Assembly (NCBI RefSeq): GCF_025464835.1
Contig: NZ_JAODMP010000021.1
Location: 62,001-126,000 of the forward strand
Source of the DNA: Mycetocola sp.
GTDB taxonomy: Bacteria; Actinomycetota; Actinomycetes; Actinomycetales; Microbacteriaceae
DNA length: 64,000 bases
Reading direction: 5' to 3'
In this document: in pieces, positions 7,979 through 16,088 of the stretch
Layout: each line of letters opens with the position of its first letter
Numbering within the stretch: position 1 is the first letter of the stretch
The notes under the pieces: model-generated
The model's database searches: none
Told to the model about the DNA's origin: nothing
What the model saw: only the letters and a program-made list of their open reading frames with translations
Made by a program: the position numbers and the translations under genes

Positions 7979-8412
7979 TCAGCGCTGACGCTCGGTCTCG
8001 TGCTCCGGTTCGAGTGTCGAACGGTGACCTGACACGATGAGATCAACCCGCTCACGCGTTCCGTCGGACGTGGAGAACGCCTCCTCTCCGAACATCCACC
8101 GCTCCCATCGGTGTCGGTGGCTCTCGCCGTCACGCTCGATCCCGCGCTCGAGGCACAGTTCTGCTGGAGCGTCTACCCGGATCGAGTAGGCGAGCGACCC
8201 GGATGCAGCTCTCCGGCAGCAGGTGATGCCCTCGACGACGACGATCGGGGCCCACTGCTCGGTCCGCCAGCCGGCGAGACCACCCAGGAGACGACGTCAT
8301 CGATCTGGATGAGTGGGGCATCGAGGGCGACTGCCACGAGCGCGCCGAGGGTGCTCTAACCTGAACCTGGCGGTCCGTCGATGCCAACGATCCGGATGCC
8401 GCGGATTGCTTT
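7979..8412 (-). pseudogene. uridine kinase-like P-loop NTPase pseudogene
   Basis: Minus strand. One frame begins IRIVGIDGPPGSG, then a TAG stop exactly where the Walker A lysine codon (AAG) should be, then STLGALVAVALDAPLIQIDDVVSW. After a frame change the sequence continues RTEQWAPIVVVEGITCCRRAASG, then SIRVDAPAELCLERGIERDG, RWERWMFGEEAF and ends at TGA 7979-7981. These are the conserved segments of the actinobacterial uridine/nucleoside kinase-like family. The piece between DDVVSW and the EQWAP segment, normally about 40 residues, is missing. So there are at least a nonsense mutation and an internal frame-shifting deletion. Confidence 0.75.
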
Positions 8413-8789
8413 CAGACACGTTCACCTCGTGCACGACCCGAGCGACGGTGGCGGTACCCGGAATACCCCAGAGCGCGTTCGGAGCGTTTCGCGATCACCC
8501 CGGCACCGGCCGCGAGGATCGCGTCGAACTCCGATCGGACCCGGGCGGCATCGGTCAGCAACGCCTGCAACACATCGTTCCCGGCCCGGTCGATCAGCAC
8601 AGACAACGGAACCTCGCCGGCAACCGCGGTCAACGAAGAACCGGTACCGCGGGACCCCGCGAGACCGGTCGAGACAGCGACCGCGGCGGGCGACGATGGC
8701 ACGTTCTGGGCGACCCTGGCCTCGAACAGATCCAGCCGGTGGCACACGCTGAGTGCTACCTTCCTGACCTGCTCTGACCTCTTCGCCAT
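8412..8789 (-). pseudogene. possible fragment of a DUF222/HNH-type gene
   Basis: A 125-codon minus frame (MAKRSEQVRKVALSVCHRLD...) holds the stretch VRSEFDAILAAGAGVIAKRSERALGYSG, which resembles the helical N-terminal part of actinobacterial DUF222 proteins that precede an HNH nuclease domain. No HNH motif follows; the frame runs into the uridine kinase remnant. It could also be a real but unknown small ORF. The start ATG lies in cttcgccat with no clear Shine-Dalgarno. Confidence 0.35.
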
Positions 8790-8877
8790 GCCCCCAAGTT
8801 TACCAAGCGGCCACCAAAATTAGAACGGGTGTTCGAAAATGTGGATAAGTCCTCGAGTCGGAAACGTTGACTGCCGC

Positions 8878-8883
8878 GATAAT
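8878..8883 (+). promoter_or_regulatory. -10 element GATAAT, leaderless start
   Basis: GATAAT ends 6 nt before the ATG at 8890 and selects that start over the upstream in-frame ATG at 8839. Confidence 0.6.
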
Positions 8884-8889
8884 GGGGCC

Positions 8890-9717
8890 ATGTCCTCCGG
8901 CCTTCCTGCCCTCGCCCTCAACGACGGTCACACCATCCCGCAACTGGGCCTCGGCCTCTACAAGGTGCCGGACGACTCCGTCGCGGATGTCGTCACCACC
9001 GCCATCGACGCCGGGTACCGTCACCTGGACACGGCGACGCTGTATGCCAACGAACGTGGTGTGGGGGAAGGGATCCGCCGCTCAGGCATCGAGCGGGACA
9101 CCCTCTTCGTCACCACGAAGGTGTGGAACTCGGACCAGGGTTTCGACAGCACGCTGCGAGCGTTCGAGCACAGCATGGACCTTCTCGGCCTGGACCTGCT
9201 CGATCTCTATCTCATCCACTGGCCTGCACCGAAGCAGAACCGCTACGTCGAGACCTGGCGTGCCCTCGAACGGCTCCAGACCGAGGGGCGGGTGGTGTCG
9301 ATCGGGGTCAGCAATTTCCACCCCCACCACCTGGACCGGCTGTTCGCCGAAACGGGCATCGTGCCCGCCGTCAACCAGATCGAGCTGCACCCGTGGCTGC
9401 CGCAGCGGGAGGCCCGTGCGTTCCATGACGCGAACGGCATCGTGACTGAGGCATGGTCTCCGCTCGCCCGCGGCGGCATCCTGAACAACCCCGCTCTGGA
9501 CCGAATCGCCGGCAAGCACGGTGTCAGCCCGGCGCAAGTTGTGATCCGGTGGCACCTTCACCTGGGCAACGTTGTCATTCCCAAGTCGGCAACCCCCGCG
9601 CGAATCGACGAGAACATCGACGTCTTCGGCTTCGAGCTCGACGAGTCCGACCTGGCCGGCATCGCCTCCCTGGCGTCGGGCGAGCGCACAGGGCGTGACC
9701 CGGACGACCTCGACTGA
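8890..9717 (+). CDS. aldo/keto reductase (2,5-diketo-gluconate reductase-like)
   Basis: NADPH-dependent carbonyl reductase of the AKR superfamily, 275 residues. The catalytic tetrad can be seen as Asp in RHLDTATLYANE (about 47), Tyr in the same segment (about 52), Lys in VTTKVWN (about 77) and His in YLIHWPAP (about 110). The C-terminal NADPH motif VIPKSATPARIDENIDVF is intact. The ORF track extends to 8839; the shorter start fits the promoter. It converges with the LLM oxidoreductase gene, with 6 bp between their stops. Confidence 0.92.
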   Translation: MSSGLPALALNDGHTIPQLGLGLYKVPDDSVADVVTTAIDAGYRHLDTATLYANERGVGEGIRRSGIERDTLFVTTKVWNSDQGFDSTLRAFEHSMDLLGLDLLDLYLIHWPAPKQNRYVETWRALERLQTEGRVVSIGVSNFHPHHLDRLFAETGIVPAVNQIELHPWLPQREARAFHDANGIVTEAWSPLARGGILNNPALDRIAGKHGVSPAQVVIRWHLHLGNVVIPKSATPARIDENIDVFGFELDESDLAGIASLASGERTGRDPDDLD

Positions 9718-9723
9718 TTCGGG

Positions 9724-10761
9724 TCAGTCCAGAGCAGCCCGCACCTGGGGCAGAACCTCGGTGGCGAGCAATTCGATGGAACGCATCACGAGGGCGTGCG
9801 GGACTCCCGACCAGTCCATCTGAAGACAGTGACGGTCGTAGCCGAGGTGTTCGTGCAGGGCGACGATCTTGTCTGCGACCTCGTTCGGGCTGCCGGCGAA
9901 GATCGCTCCACGCTTCGCCGTCTGCGTGTCGTAGCCCAGCCGGCTGGGGGCGGTGAAACCGCGTTCAGCGGCGATCTTCGTCATCGAACTCTTCCAGTAC
10001 GGAAACAGCGTGTCTTTCGCCTCCTGGCTCGTCGGCGCGAGGAAGCCGGGCCCGGAGACGGCTACCTTCAGGTCGGTCGCGTCGTGCCCGGCCTTCTGGG
10101 CAGACTGCCGATACAGCGCCGCCAATGGCGCGAACTGCTCGGGGTAGCCCCCGATGACCGCATAGTTGATCGGCAGGCCGAGGTAGCCGGCGCGCATCGA
10201 TGACTCGGGGTTGCCGCCAGTCGCGATCCAGATGTCGAGCTTCTCGGAATGCGGGCGCGGCAGAATGAGCGCGTCGTTCAGCGCAGGGCGGAACCGCCCG
10301 CGCCAGGTCACTCGCTCGCTTGCGTTGAGCTCGAGCAGCAAACCCAGCTTCTCCTCGTACAGGTCGTCGTAGTCGGCGAGGTTCGCGCCGAACAGCGGGA
10401 ATGACTCGATGAACGAACCGCGACCGGCCGCGAGTTCGACCCGGCCGCCGCTCAGCAGGTCGATCGTCGCGAATTGCTGGAAGACGCGCACCGGGTCCTC
10501 GGTCGAGAGGACCGTCACCGCACTGGACAATCGGATGCTTTTCGTCACCGTCGACGCCGCAGCCAGAACGGTCGCAGGCGAGCTGATCGAATACTCCGCC
10601 CGGTGGTGTTCTCCGATGCCGAACCAGTCGAGTCCGGCCTGATCGGCGAGGCGGATCCGTTCGATCGTCTCGGTGAGCTGCTGTGCAGGGGAGATCAGCA
10701 TCCCCGTCGAGGGATCGGTTGGGATATCACCGAAGGTATAAACACCGAGTTGGAAGGTCAT
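9724..10761 (-). CDS. LLM class flavin-dependent oxidoreductase
   Basis: A 345-residue luciferase-like monooxygenase domain protein that would use FMN or F420. The features are GLDWFGIGEHH near the N-terminus, RIRLADQAG before it, and RVELAAGRGSF at about 115. The start at 10761 has GGAGG 8 nt upstream and gives MTFQLGVYTFGDIP, the usual opening of this subgroup; the longer track ORF starts inside the upstream gene. Its ATG overlaps the TGA of the HExxH gene by 4 nt, so the two form an operon. Substrate unknown. Confidence 0.9.
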   Translation of the reverse strand: MTFQLGVYTFGDIPTDPSTGMLISPAQQLTETIERIRLADQAGLDWFGIGEHHRAEYSISSPATVLAAASTVTKSIRLSSAVTVLSTEDPVRVFQQFATIDLLSGGRVELAAGRGSFIESFPLFGANLADYDDLYEEKLGLLLELNASERVTWRGRFRPALNDALILPRPHSEKLDIWIATGGNPESSMRAGYLGLPINYAVIGGYPEQFAPLAALYRQSAQKAGHDATDLKVAVSGPGFLAPTSQEAKDTLFPYWKSSMTKIAAERGFTAPSRLGYDTQTAKRGAIFAGSPNEVADKIVALHEHLGYDRHCLQMDWSGVPHALVMRSIELLATEVLPQVRAALD

Positions 10762-11150
10762 GAGCGTGCCTCCAGGTGTGCGTGTCTGGCCGGACGGAGA
10801 TAGCCGCCTTTCTCGAGGCCGGCCTCGATCTCGAACCGGTTCCTGAGCGGATTGGTGCCAGCCGAGAGGTAGAGCAGGGGGAAGAGCATGCCGTAACGCT
10901 GCCACTGGCGTTTGTGCACGGCTTCGTGCTCGAGCACGTCGTCAGAGACGTTCGTCCTGGTGAGATAGCAGCCGCCGACACACGAACCGCCTCGCCCGAA
11001 CGTCCAGCTCGGCATCCCGGTGAATACCCACAGACCGTTGCGCCGTTGTACCGGCCCGGTGGACCAGATCGAACCCCAGATCAGTCCGACGAGGTTGGCG
11101 TAGAGGTAGCCGAGCCGGCTGAGGGGAGAGTCGAAGAGCATCCGCTTCAT
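10758..11150 (-). CDS. small HExxH-containing protein of unknown function
   Basis: A 130-residue protein. Residues around 74-80 read LEHEAVHKRQWQRYG, which contains HExxH as in zinc metallopeptidases. The segments YANLVGLIWGSIWSTG near the N-terminus and YGMLFPLLYLSAG after the motif are hydrophobic and could be membrane-associated. It is too short for a known complete peptidase family that I can name. AGGAA precedes the ATG. It is coupled to the LLM oxidoreductase gene by an ATGA overlap. Confidence 0.7.
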   Translation of the reverse strand: MKRMLFDSPLSRLGYLYANLVGLIWGSIWSTGPVQRRNGLWVFTGMPSWTFGRGGSCVGGCYLTRTNVSDDVLEHEAVHKRQWQRYGMLFPLLYLSAGTNPLRNRFEIEAGLEKGGYLRPARHAHLEARS

Positions 11151-11222
11151 CGTTCGTTCCTGGTGTGGCGTGCGGTGTCCGTCATGCTCCGAGGCTACCG
11201 GCCGGTGATGCCCCCGGCATTC

Positions 11223-12041
11223 TCAGCGTGCGAGCGCGCCGAGGATTCTCAGGATGGTGCCGAGGTCGTCGACGGCATGCGTTGCGCTGGCCGGCGCGAA
11301 ACCGGTGATGCCGGCGCCGGCGAGTTCGAACTCTCCACGGACGGCCCCGATCAGTTCGACGAGGGTCGCCGCCGGGAGCCCGAACGGTTCGGCCCAGTCC
11401 GTCCCTGCGATGTCAGCCGGGTCGAGGACATCCAGGTCGACGTGCACATAGACCCGTTTCGCCCCGGATGCCGTCACCGCGTCGACCAGGGCGGCCGCTG
11501 TGGCATCCTCAACGGACAGGGTGCGGATCGCGGAGTCGTCGAGACGGGCCTGCTCGCCAGGGTCGACGTCCCTGGCCCCGATGATCACGAGCCGCTCAGG
11601 CGCCAGCGGGGTCTTCGGCGACAGTTCAGGGATACCCTCACCGATCAGCGCGCGCAGGACCATGCCGTCGAACGACCCGGAGGGGGAGTCGTCCGGGGTA
11701 TTCAGGTCGGGGTGGGCGTCGAACCAGAGCACGCACGTGTCCTCGCCCGACGAGAGAACGTGGTCGACAGCAGCGAGCTCCACGGAGCATCCGCCCCCGA
11801 CGGTGATCACCGGGGCAGCCGCAGCGCGGAGGGCGGCGTTCTGGCGTTCCCGGATGATCCGTAGCGACGACAGCCGATTCACTCCGGTCTCGAGCGACTC
11901 ACCCGCCTCCGCCGGCACATCCACGAGCAGCGTGGCCGATGAGGGGAGGTCCCCGCGGATCGCCTCGGCGCCGTCGATGAGGCGCATCGCGCGAGAGGAA
12001 CCGGAACCCTGCCACGCGGGCACAACCACGAAAGTCGCCAT
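11223..12041 (-). CDS. arginase/agmatinase family hydrolase
   Basis: A 272-residue ureohydrolase-fold protein. The metal-binding motifs are present: WFDAHPDLN (the family's DAHxD) and VHVDLDVLDP (the DxD motif). The first motif, normally GGDHS with a metal-ligand His, reads GGGCSVE here, so one ligand is Cys. Which guanidino substrate is used, or whether the enzyme keeps full activity, cannot be read from sequence. Start 12041 (MATFVVVPAWQG) is preceded by GATACT in leaderless position; the track's longer start is not supported. Confidence 0.85.
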   Translation of the reverse strand: MATFVVVPAWQGSGSSRAMRLIDGAEAIRGDLPSSATLLVDVPAEAGESLETGVNRLSSLRIIRERQNAALRAAAAPVITVGGGCSVELAAVDHVLSSGEDTCVLWFDAHPDLNTPDDSPSGSFDGMVLRALIGEGIPELSPKTPLAPERLVIIGARDVDPGEQARLDDSAIRTLSVEDATAAALVDAVTASGAKRVYVHVDLDVLDPADIAGTDWAEPFGLPAATLVELIGAVRGEFELAGAGITGFAPASATHAVDDLGTILRILGALAR

Positions 12042-12047
12042 TGTCTT

Positions 12048-12053
12048 AGTATC
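12048..12053 (-). promoter_or_regulatory. -10 element GATACT, leaderless start
   Basis: On the minus strand GATACT ends 6 nt before the ATG at 12041 of the arginase-family gene. Confidence 0.5.
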
Positions 12054-12188
12054 CGGTTTTCCCACACGAGGCGCGAGGTAGGCTCGCCATTCGAGCCAGT
12101 ATTGCCGCCTGTTGCAGTGCGCATGGCACGGCGAGGGCGAGCACGGCAGAATGGTTCCCGGGCCACAATCCGAGCGGAAGGAGCCGGC

Positions 12189-12941
12189 ATGAGCGAAAGC
12201 ACCGATGGTCGCCACCTCCTGATGGTCGAGGTGACCGCCCAGCGCGAGAACGCGCCCGCCTACGACGCCTATGTGCGCACCATGATCGACCGGGCAGCTG
12301 CAGAGGCCCGCGCATCCGGCTGGGATGTCTCCCAGGTGTCAGCAGCCGACCTCGGCGTCGACGGGCTCCTGCAGGCGGCGGAGCACGCCGCCGCCGTCGT
12401 CATCATGGGCGGTGAAGACATCGACCCGCAGTTCTACGACGGCCAACGCGGGTATGAGGGTGAGGGGTACCACTTCGAGGTGGCGGATGCCGCCCAGATC
12501 CAACTGGTCCGGCTCGCGGTCGCCCGTTCCCTGCCGGTCCTCGGCATCTGCCGGGGGCACCAGGTCATCAACGTCGCCCTCGGCGGAAGCCTCCTTCAGC
12601 ATGTCGAGGACGCCGGGCACCGGAACATCGACCTGCCCGTCGAATATGCCCTCGTCGAACACCCGGTCCGGCTCGAGCCCGGCAGCAACCTGGGCGAGCG
12701 GTTCGGTCGTGACCACATCGTCGTGCAGAGCGCCCACCATCAGGTCGTCGACCGGCTCGGCGCCGGACTCCGCGCGGTTGGCTGGGCTCACGACGGGCAT
12801 GTCGAAGCGATCGAGCACGAGAGTCTGCCGATCGTCGGTGTGCAGTGGCACCCTGAGGCGCTCCTCGCGCCGGCCGGGCAGTTGCGTGTGCTGCTTGACG
12901 GCCTCGCCGCCCAGGCCGGTGCCGTCCTCGAAAGCGCCTGA
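12189..12941 (+). CDS. gamma-glutamyl-gamma-aminobutyrate hydrolase family (class I amidotransferase-like)
   Basis: A 250-residue peptidase C26-type hydrolase. The nucleophile is the Cys in LGICRGHQVINVALGG (about 120), and the His-Glu of the triad is in VGVQWHPEA near residue 220; GGEDIDPQFY is a typical early motif. The family includes PuuD, which releases GABA from gamma-glutamyl-GABA, so a polyamine or gamma-glutamyl amide catabolic role is plausible. The GGAAGGAG Shine-Dalgarno 6 nt before ATG 12189 fixes the start; the track ORF begins too early. It is divergent from the arginase-family gene, which could supply agmatine- or guanidine-derived substrates (inference). Confidence 0.87.
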   Translation: MSESTDGRHLLMVEVTAQRENAPAYDAYVRTMIDRAAAEARASGWDVSQVSAADLGVDGLLQAAEHAAAVVIMGGEDIDPQFYDGQRGYEGEGYHFEVADAAQIQLVRLAVARSLPVLGICRGHQVINVALGGSLLQHVEDAGHRNIDLPVEYALVEHPVRLEPGSNLGERFGRDHIVVQSAHHQVVDRLGAGLRAVGWAHDGHVEAIEHESLPIVGVQWHPEALLAPAGQLRVLLDGLAAQAGAVLESA

Positions 12942-12966
12942 CCGGCATCCGTTCGCCCGCTGAACG

Positions 12967-13029
12967 AGGACATCGCACGCTTATCAGGGCCGAATCCGGA
13001 GAAGCGGCCTGACAACCGTGCGATGTCCT
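12967..13029. terminator. nested inverted repeat between convergent genes
   Basis: AGGACATCGCACG and CGTGCGATGTCCT form a perfect 13-bp stem. Inside it TCAGGGCCG and CGGCCTGA form a second near-perfect stem. There is no U-tract. The position between two converging genes fits a bidirectional terminator. Confidence 0.65.
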
Positions 13030-13066
13030 GCTAAAGATGCGTCGCCCTCTGCACGAGGGGCATCGG

Positions 13067-13855
13067 TTACTGGTTCGGCGTGTACGGCGCGCTCTGGGTC
13101 GCCTCAACCGCGGGCTGGGTCTGTCCACCTGAGATCGGGGACGGGCCGCCGGACTTCATCGCTGCGAGTCGCGCCTCGACCTCGGTGAGCTCACCGATGT
13201 CCTCGAGCGACTCGAACTGGGCGTCGAGGCTCGACGCAGCAAGCTCCTGCTGGCCACGCACCCTGGCTTCCTCGCGGCGGATCTTGTCTTCGAACCGGCT
13301 GACCTCGCTGGTCGGATCCATGATGTCGATGCTCTTGACGGCATCCGCGACCTTCCGCTGGGCTTCGGCGGTCTTGGAACGGGCAACGAGCTCGCTGCGC
13401 TTCGACTTGAGCTGCTCCAGCTTCTGCTTCATGCCGTTGAGGCCGTTCTTCAACTGGTCGACGACCTGCGTCTGCGCGACGATCTGCGGTTCGGCCATCT
13501 TCGCCTCGTTCTCAGAGGTGATCTGGCGCTGCAGCGCGACCTTGGCGAGGTTGTCGAACTTGTCGGCGTCGGACGCGTTGCCCGAGGCGCGGTACTCGTC
13601 GGCCTTGCGGCTCGCTGCAAGGGCCTTGTTGCCCCAGTCGCTCGCAGCACGCACGTCTTCTGAGTGGTCCTCTTCGAGGAGGCGGAGGTTGCCGATCGTC
13701 TCGGCGATGGCGCTTTCGGCCTCGGCGATGCTGTTGGTGTAGTCGCGAACCATCTGGTCCAGCATCAGCTGGGGGTCCTCGGCCTGGTCGATGAGTGCGT
13801 TGATGTTCGCTTTCGCGAGCTGGGCGATGCGCCCGAAGATCGATTGCTTGGTCAT
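13067..13855 (-). CDS. pspA: PspA/IM30 family membrane-stress protein
   Basis: A 262-residue PspA/Vipp1 family protein that binds the inner face of the membrane and protects it under stress. The sequence begins MTKQSIFGRIAQLAKANINALID (the amphipathic helix 0 and helix 1 of the family), followed by long helical coiled-coil segments (QMVRDYTNSIAEAESAIAETI, then a Gln/Lys/Glu-rich middle). The C-terminal tail of about 35 residues is Pro/Gln/Gly-rich. GGAAG lies upstream of the ATG at 13855. It is 43 bp downstream of the TPM-domain gene on the same strand and probably co-transcribed with it. Confidence 0.9.
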   Translation of the reverse strand: MTKQSIFGRIAQLAKANINALIDQAEDPQLMLDQMVRDYTNSIAEAESAIAETIGNLRLLEEDHSEDVRAASDWGNKALAASRKADEYRASGNASDADKFDNLAKVALQRQITSENEAKMAEPQIVAQTQVVDQLKNGLNGMKQKLEQLKSKRSELVARSKTAEAQRKVADAVKSIDIMDPTSEVSRFEDKIRREEARVRGQQELAASSLDAQFESLEDIGELTEVEARLAAMKSGGPSPISGGQTQPAVEATQSAPYTPNQ

Positions 13856-13898
13856 GGGATTCTTCCTCTCGATCGGTATCTGTGTTCTGTTTCGGTCG

Positions 13899-15947
13899 TC
13901 AGAAACGGCCGCCACCCCGTCGGGAGCGTGTGCCGCCCCCGCCGAAACTTCCTGCGCTGCGGCCCCCGCGGGAGCCTCCGCCGAATCCGCCGCCGAGCCC
14001 GCCGCCGAAACCGCCGAACCCGCCGCCCGAACGGCCTCCGCCGCTGAGTACGGAGTTGATGATGATGCCGCCGAGGATGGCGCCCATCATGCCGCTGCCC
14101 GACTGCTGGCCGCCGCCCATGAGCCCTCCGCCGCCGAACCCGCCGGGCTGCATCCCGAAACCGGAGACGTCCGACTGGGCGGAGTCGATCGCGGCGCGGG
14201 CGAGCTGGTTGGAGGTCTGTGCGTAGGTGAGCGCTGACACCGGGTCGGATGCCGCCAACTGCTGCGCCTCAACCAGGTTGCGTCCCGCTTCGGCCAGCCG
14301 GGTGCGTGCGTCAGGGCCGACAGCGCCCCTGCGGGCTGTGATGTAGTCCTCGGCCGCTGACACCTGTGCTCCTGCGGCGGAGAGAGCGTGGCCGAGCTGG
14401 GACTGTGCCCGCTGGAACTGGGCCTGCGCATCCCGCACCCGCTGGAGGATCCCATCGATCGACGTGTTCGCGGCCTGAAGCCGACGAAGCAGTTCGAGTG
14501 GGTTATGGATCCTCGCGCGCTGCTGCTCGACCTCGGCAACGGCGTTCTCCGTCTCCCGGATCACGTTGACGAGTGAGCCATCCGCGTCCGGCTGCGACCT
14601 GGCGAGCTGGAGGTCACTGCGCAGATCCGCCACAGCATCGGAGATCGAACGCTGGGCGGCGTCCAGGTCCGCGCCGAGCTTGTCGATGGCGTCGAGCAGC
14701 AAAGCGGCCTGGTCGATGGCCTCTTCTGATGCCCGGATGTCGACCGCGGCCGCGCCGAGCTGGTCGGCGGCGACGTCCTCGGCGGCGGCGTTGAGGTTCT
14801 CGCTCGCGAACGCGAGCCGTTCCCCGGACTGTGCCACGTTGTCCCTGACCGTGCTCAGGGCGGCAGCGTCATAGCGCACCGAGAGCGACTGCAACGTGGC
14901 GGATGCTGTGGAGAGGCGGTCAGTCACCTGCCGATGCTCCGCGCGCAGCTTCTCGACGGCCGCTGGAGCGTTCTGCTCCAGTTGTCTCAGTTCGTCGAAC
15001 GCCTCCGCCTCCCGGTCGAGCGCGGCGTTCGCGTCGATGCACAGCCGGATGATCTCGGCGTTCCAGGCGCGCACCTGCTGCTCGGTGTCAGGCTCGGCGT
15101 CCGCCAGCTTCTGCCGGATGGTGAACGCTCGCGAAAGGCTACCCTTCGCCGCGGCGATTGCGGAACGGAACGCGGTGACCGTCTCCTCGCCGTACTGGGC
15201 GACGGCGAAGCCGAGTTCTTCCTCGCTGGTCTTCACTGCATCGTCCGTCTCCACGAGGGCGCTCCCGGCCTGGCGCTCGAGGTCTGCCGTCTCAACGGCC
15301 GCAAGGTCGGCCGGCTCTCCTGCACGGGGATCGAGAGCCTTCTTCTTATTGCGCTTGCGGAGGGTCGAGGCGATGACGATGATCCCGATGACCACGATCA
15401 GGCCGATCACCAGCCACACCACCGAATTCGACACACCGGCGCCCCCGCCAGGTGAGGCGGCGACGTCGTCGCCGGCGATCGCGTTGCCGAGACCGGAGGC
15501 CGCAGCCACCGCGGCGCCTGCCCAGTCCTCATCGCTCAGGCGCGGCTGGACCAGCTGCTGTTCGATGGCGCCGAGCTGTTCGTTGTTCACCGGCCCGCCG
15601 GTCGCGCCCGAGAGGTAGTAGGTGCGCTGCTCGGTGGCCACCGCAAGCAGGTACTGCGACGGGCCGAGGCCGTTCGCCTCCGCCGTCGTGTTCGTCCACT
15701 CGGCTGCATCGCTCGGATTCGTGAACTCGTCGACGTAGACAACCCAGAGGTCGGCCCCGGAATCGGAATTGAGGGCATCGATCGCGGATTCGATCTCGGC
15801 GGCATCTGAACCGCCCAGCACGCCGGCCTCGTCGAGCACGCGCCCAGAGCCAAGCTGAACCGGATCGGTGGCGATCGCGGCGGCAGGGGTCCCCAGCACA
15901 AGAGCGGCCGTGACGGCCGCAAGGGCCCAGAGTGAGCGTGCCCGCAT
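13899..15947 (-). CDS. TPM domain-containing membrane protein
   Basis: A 682-residue secreted/membrane protein. Residues 1-27 form a signal peptide (LWALAAVTAALVLGTPAAAIA). The TPM (Psb32/MOLO-1) domain covers about 35-150 (VLDEAGVLGGSDAAEIESAI to ATEQRTYYLSG). One membrane segment, WLVIGLIVVIGIIVIAST, lies near 180-197. The region from about 210 to 590 is Ala/Glu/Gln-rich and coiled-coil-like. The last 75 residues are Gly-rich and end in Arg/Gly-rich sequence. The track's 927-aa frame starts far upstream; ATG 15947 starts the signal peptide. TPM proteins often accompany PspA, which follows here, so a role in envelope stress is inferred. Confidence 0.88.
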   Translation of the reverse strand: MRARSLWALAAVTAALVLGTPAAAIATDPVQLGSGRVLDEAGVLGGSDAAEIESAIDALNSDSGADLWVVYVDEFTNPSDAAEWTNTTAEANGLGPSQYLLAVATEQRTYYLSGATGGPVNNEQLGAIEQQLVQPRLSDEDWAGAAVAAASGLGNAIAGDDVAASPGGGAGVSNSVVWLVIGLIVVIGIIVIASTLRKRNKKKALDPRAGEPADLAAVETADLERQAGSALVETDDAVKTSEEELGFAVAQYGEETVTAFRSAIAAAKGSLSRAFTIRQKLADAEPDTEQQVRAWNAEIIRLCIDANAALDREAEAFDELRQLEQNAPAAVEKLRAEHRQVTDRLSTASATLQSLSVRYDAAALSTVRDNVAQSGERLAFASENLNAAAEDVAADQLGAAAVDIRASEEAIDQAALLLDAIDKLGADLDAAQRSISDAVADLRSDLQLARSQPDADGSLVNVIRETENAVAEVEQQRARIHNPLELLRRLQAANTSIDGILQRVRDAQAQFQRAQSQLGHALSAAGAQVSAAEDYITARRGAVGPDARTRLAEAGRNLVEAQQLAASDPVSALTYAQTSNQLARAAIDSAQSDVSGFGMQPGGFGGGGLMGGGQQSGSGMMGAILGGIIINSVLSGGGRSGGGFGGFGGGLGGGFGGGSRGGRSAGSFGGGGTRSRRGGGRF

Positions 15948-16075
15948 TTGCCGCCTTCTGTCGTCGGTCGAGAACACCTGCGAGTCTAGGGTTGCCTGGC
16001 TGAGCGCGTCCAGCGAGTCGGTGTGAGCCTCCCGGGGTCGCCGCGTGGCATCCTCCTGTGCTATGAATTCCGGTC

Positions 16076-16081
16076 TAACCT
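16076..16081 (+). promoter_or_regulatory. -10 element TAACCT, leaderless start
   Basis: TAACCT ends 7 nt before the GTG at 16089 of the DUF3097 gene. Confidence 0.5.
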
Positions 16082-16088
16082 TGCCCGG

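Noticed and set aside
8313-8777. 154-aa + ORF in the 8-kb gap
   Set aside because: No recognisable motif; the opposite strand holds better-supported gene remnants.
13882-14226. Proline-rich + ORF (114 aa)
   Set aside because: It is the complement of the Gly-rich tail of the TPM protein.
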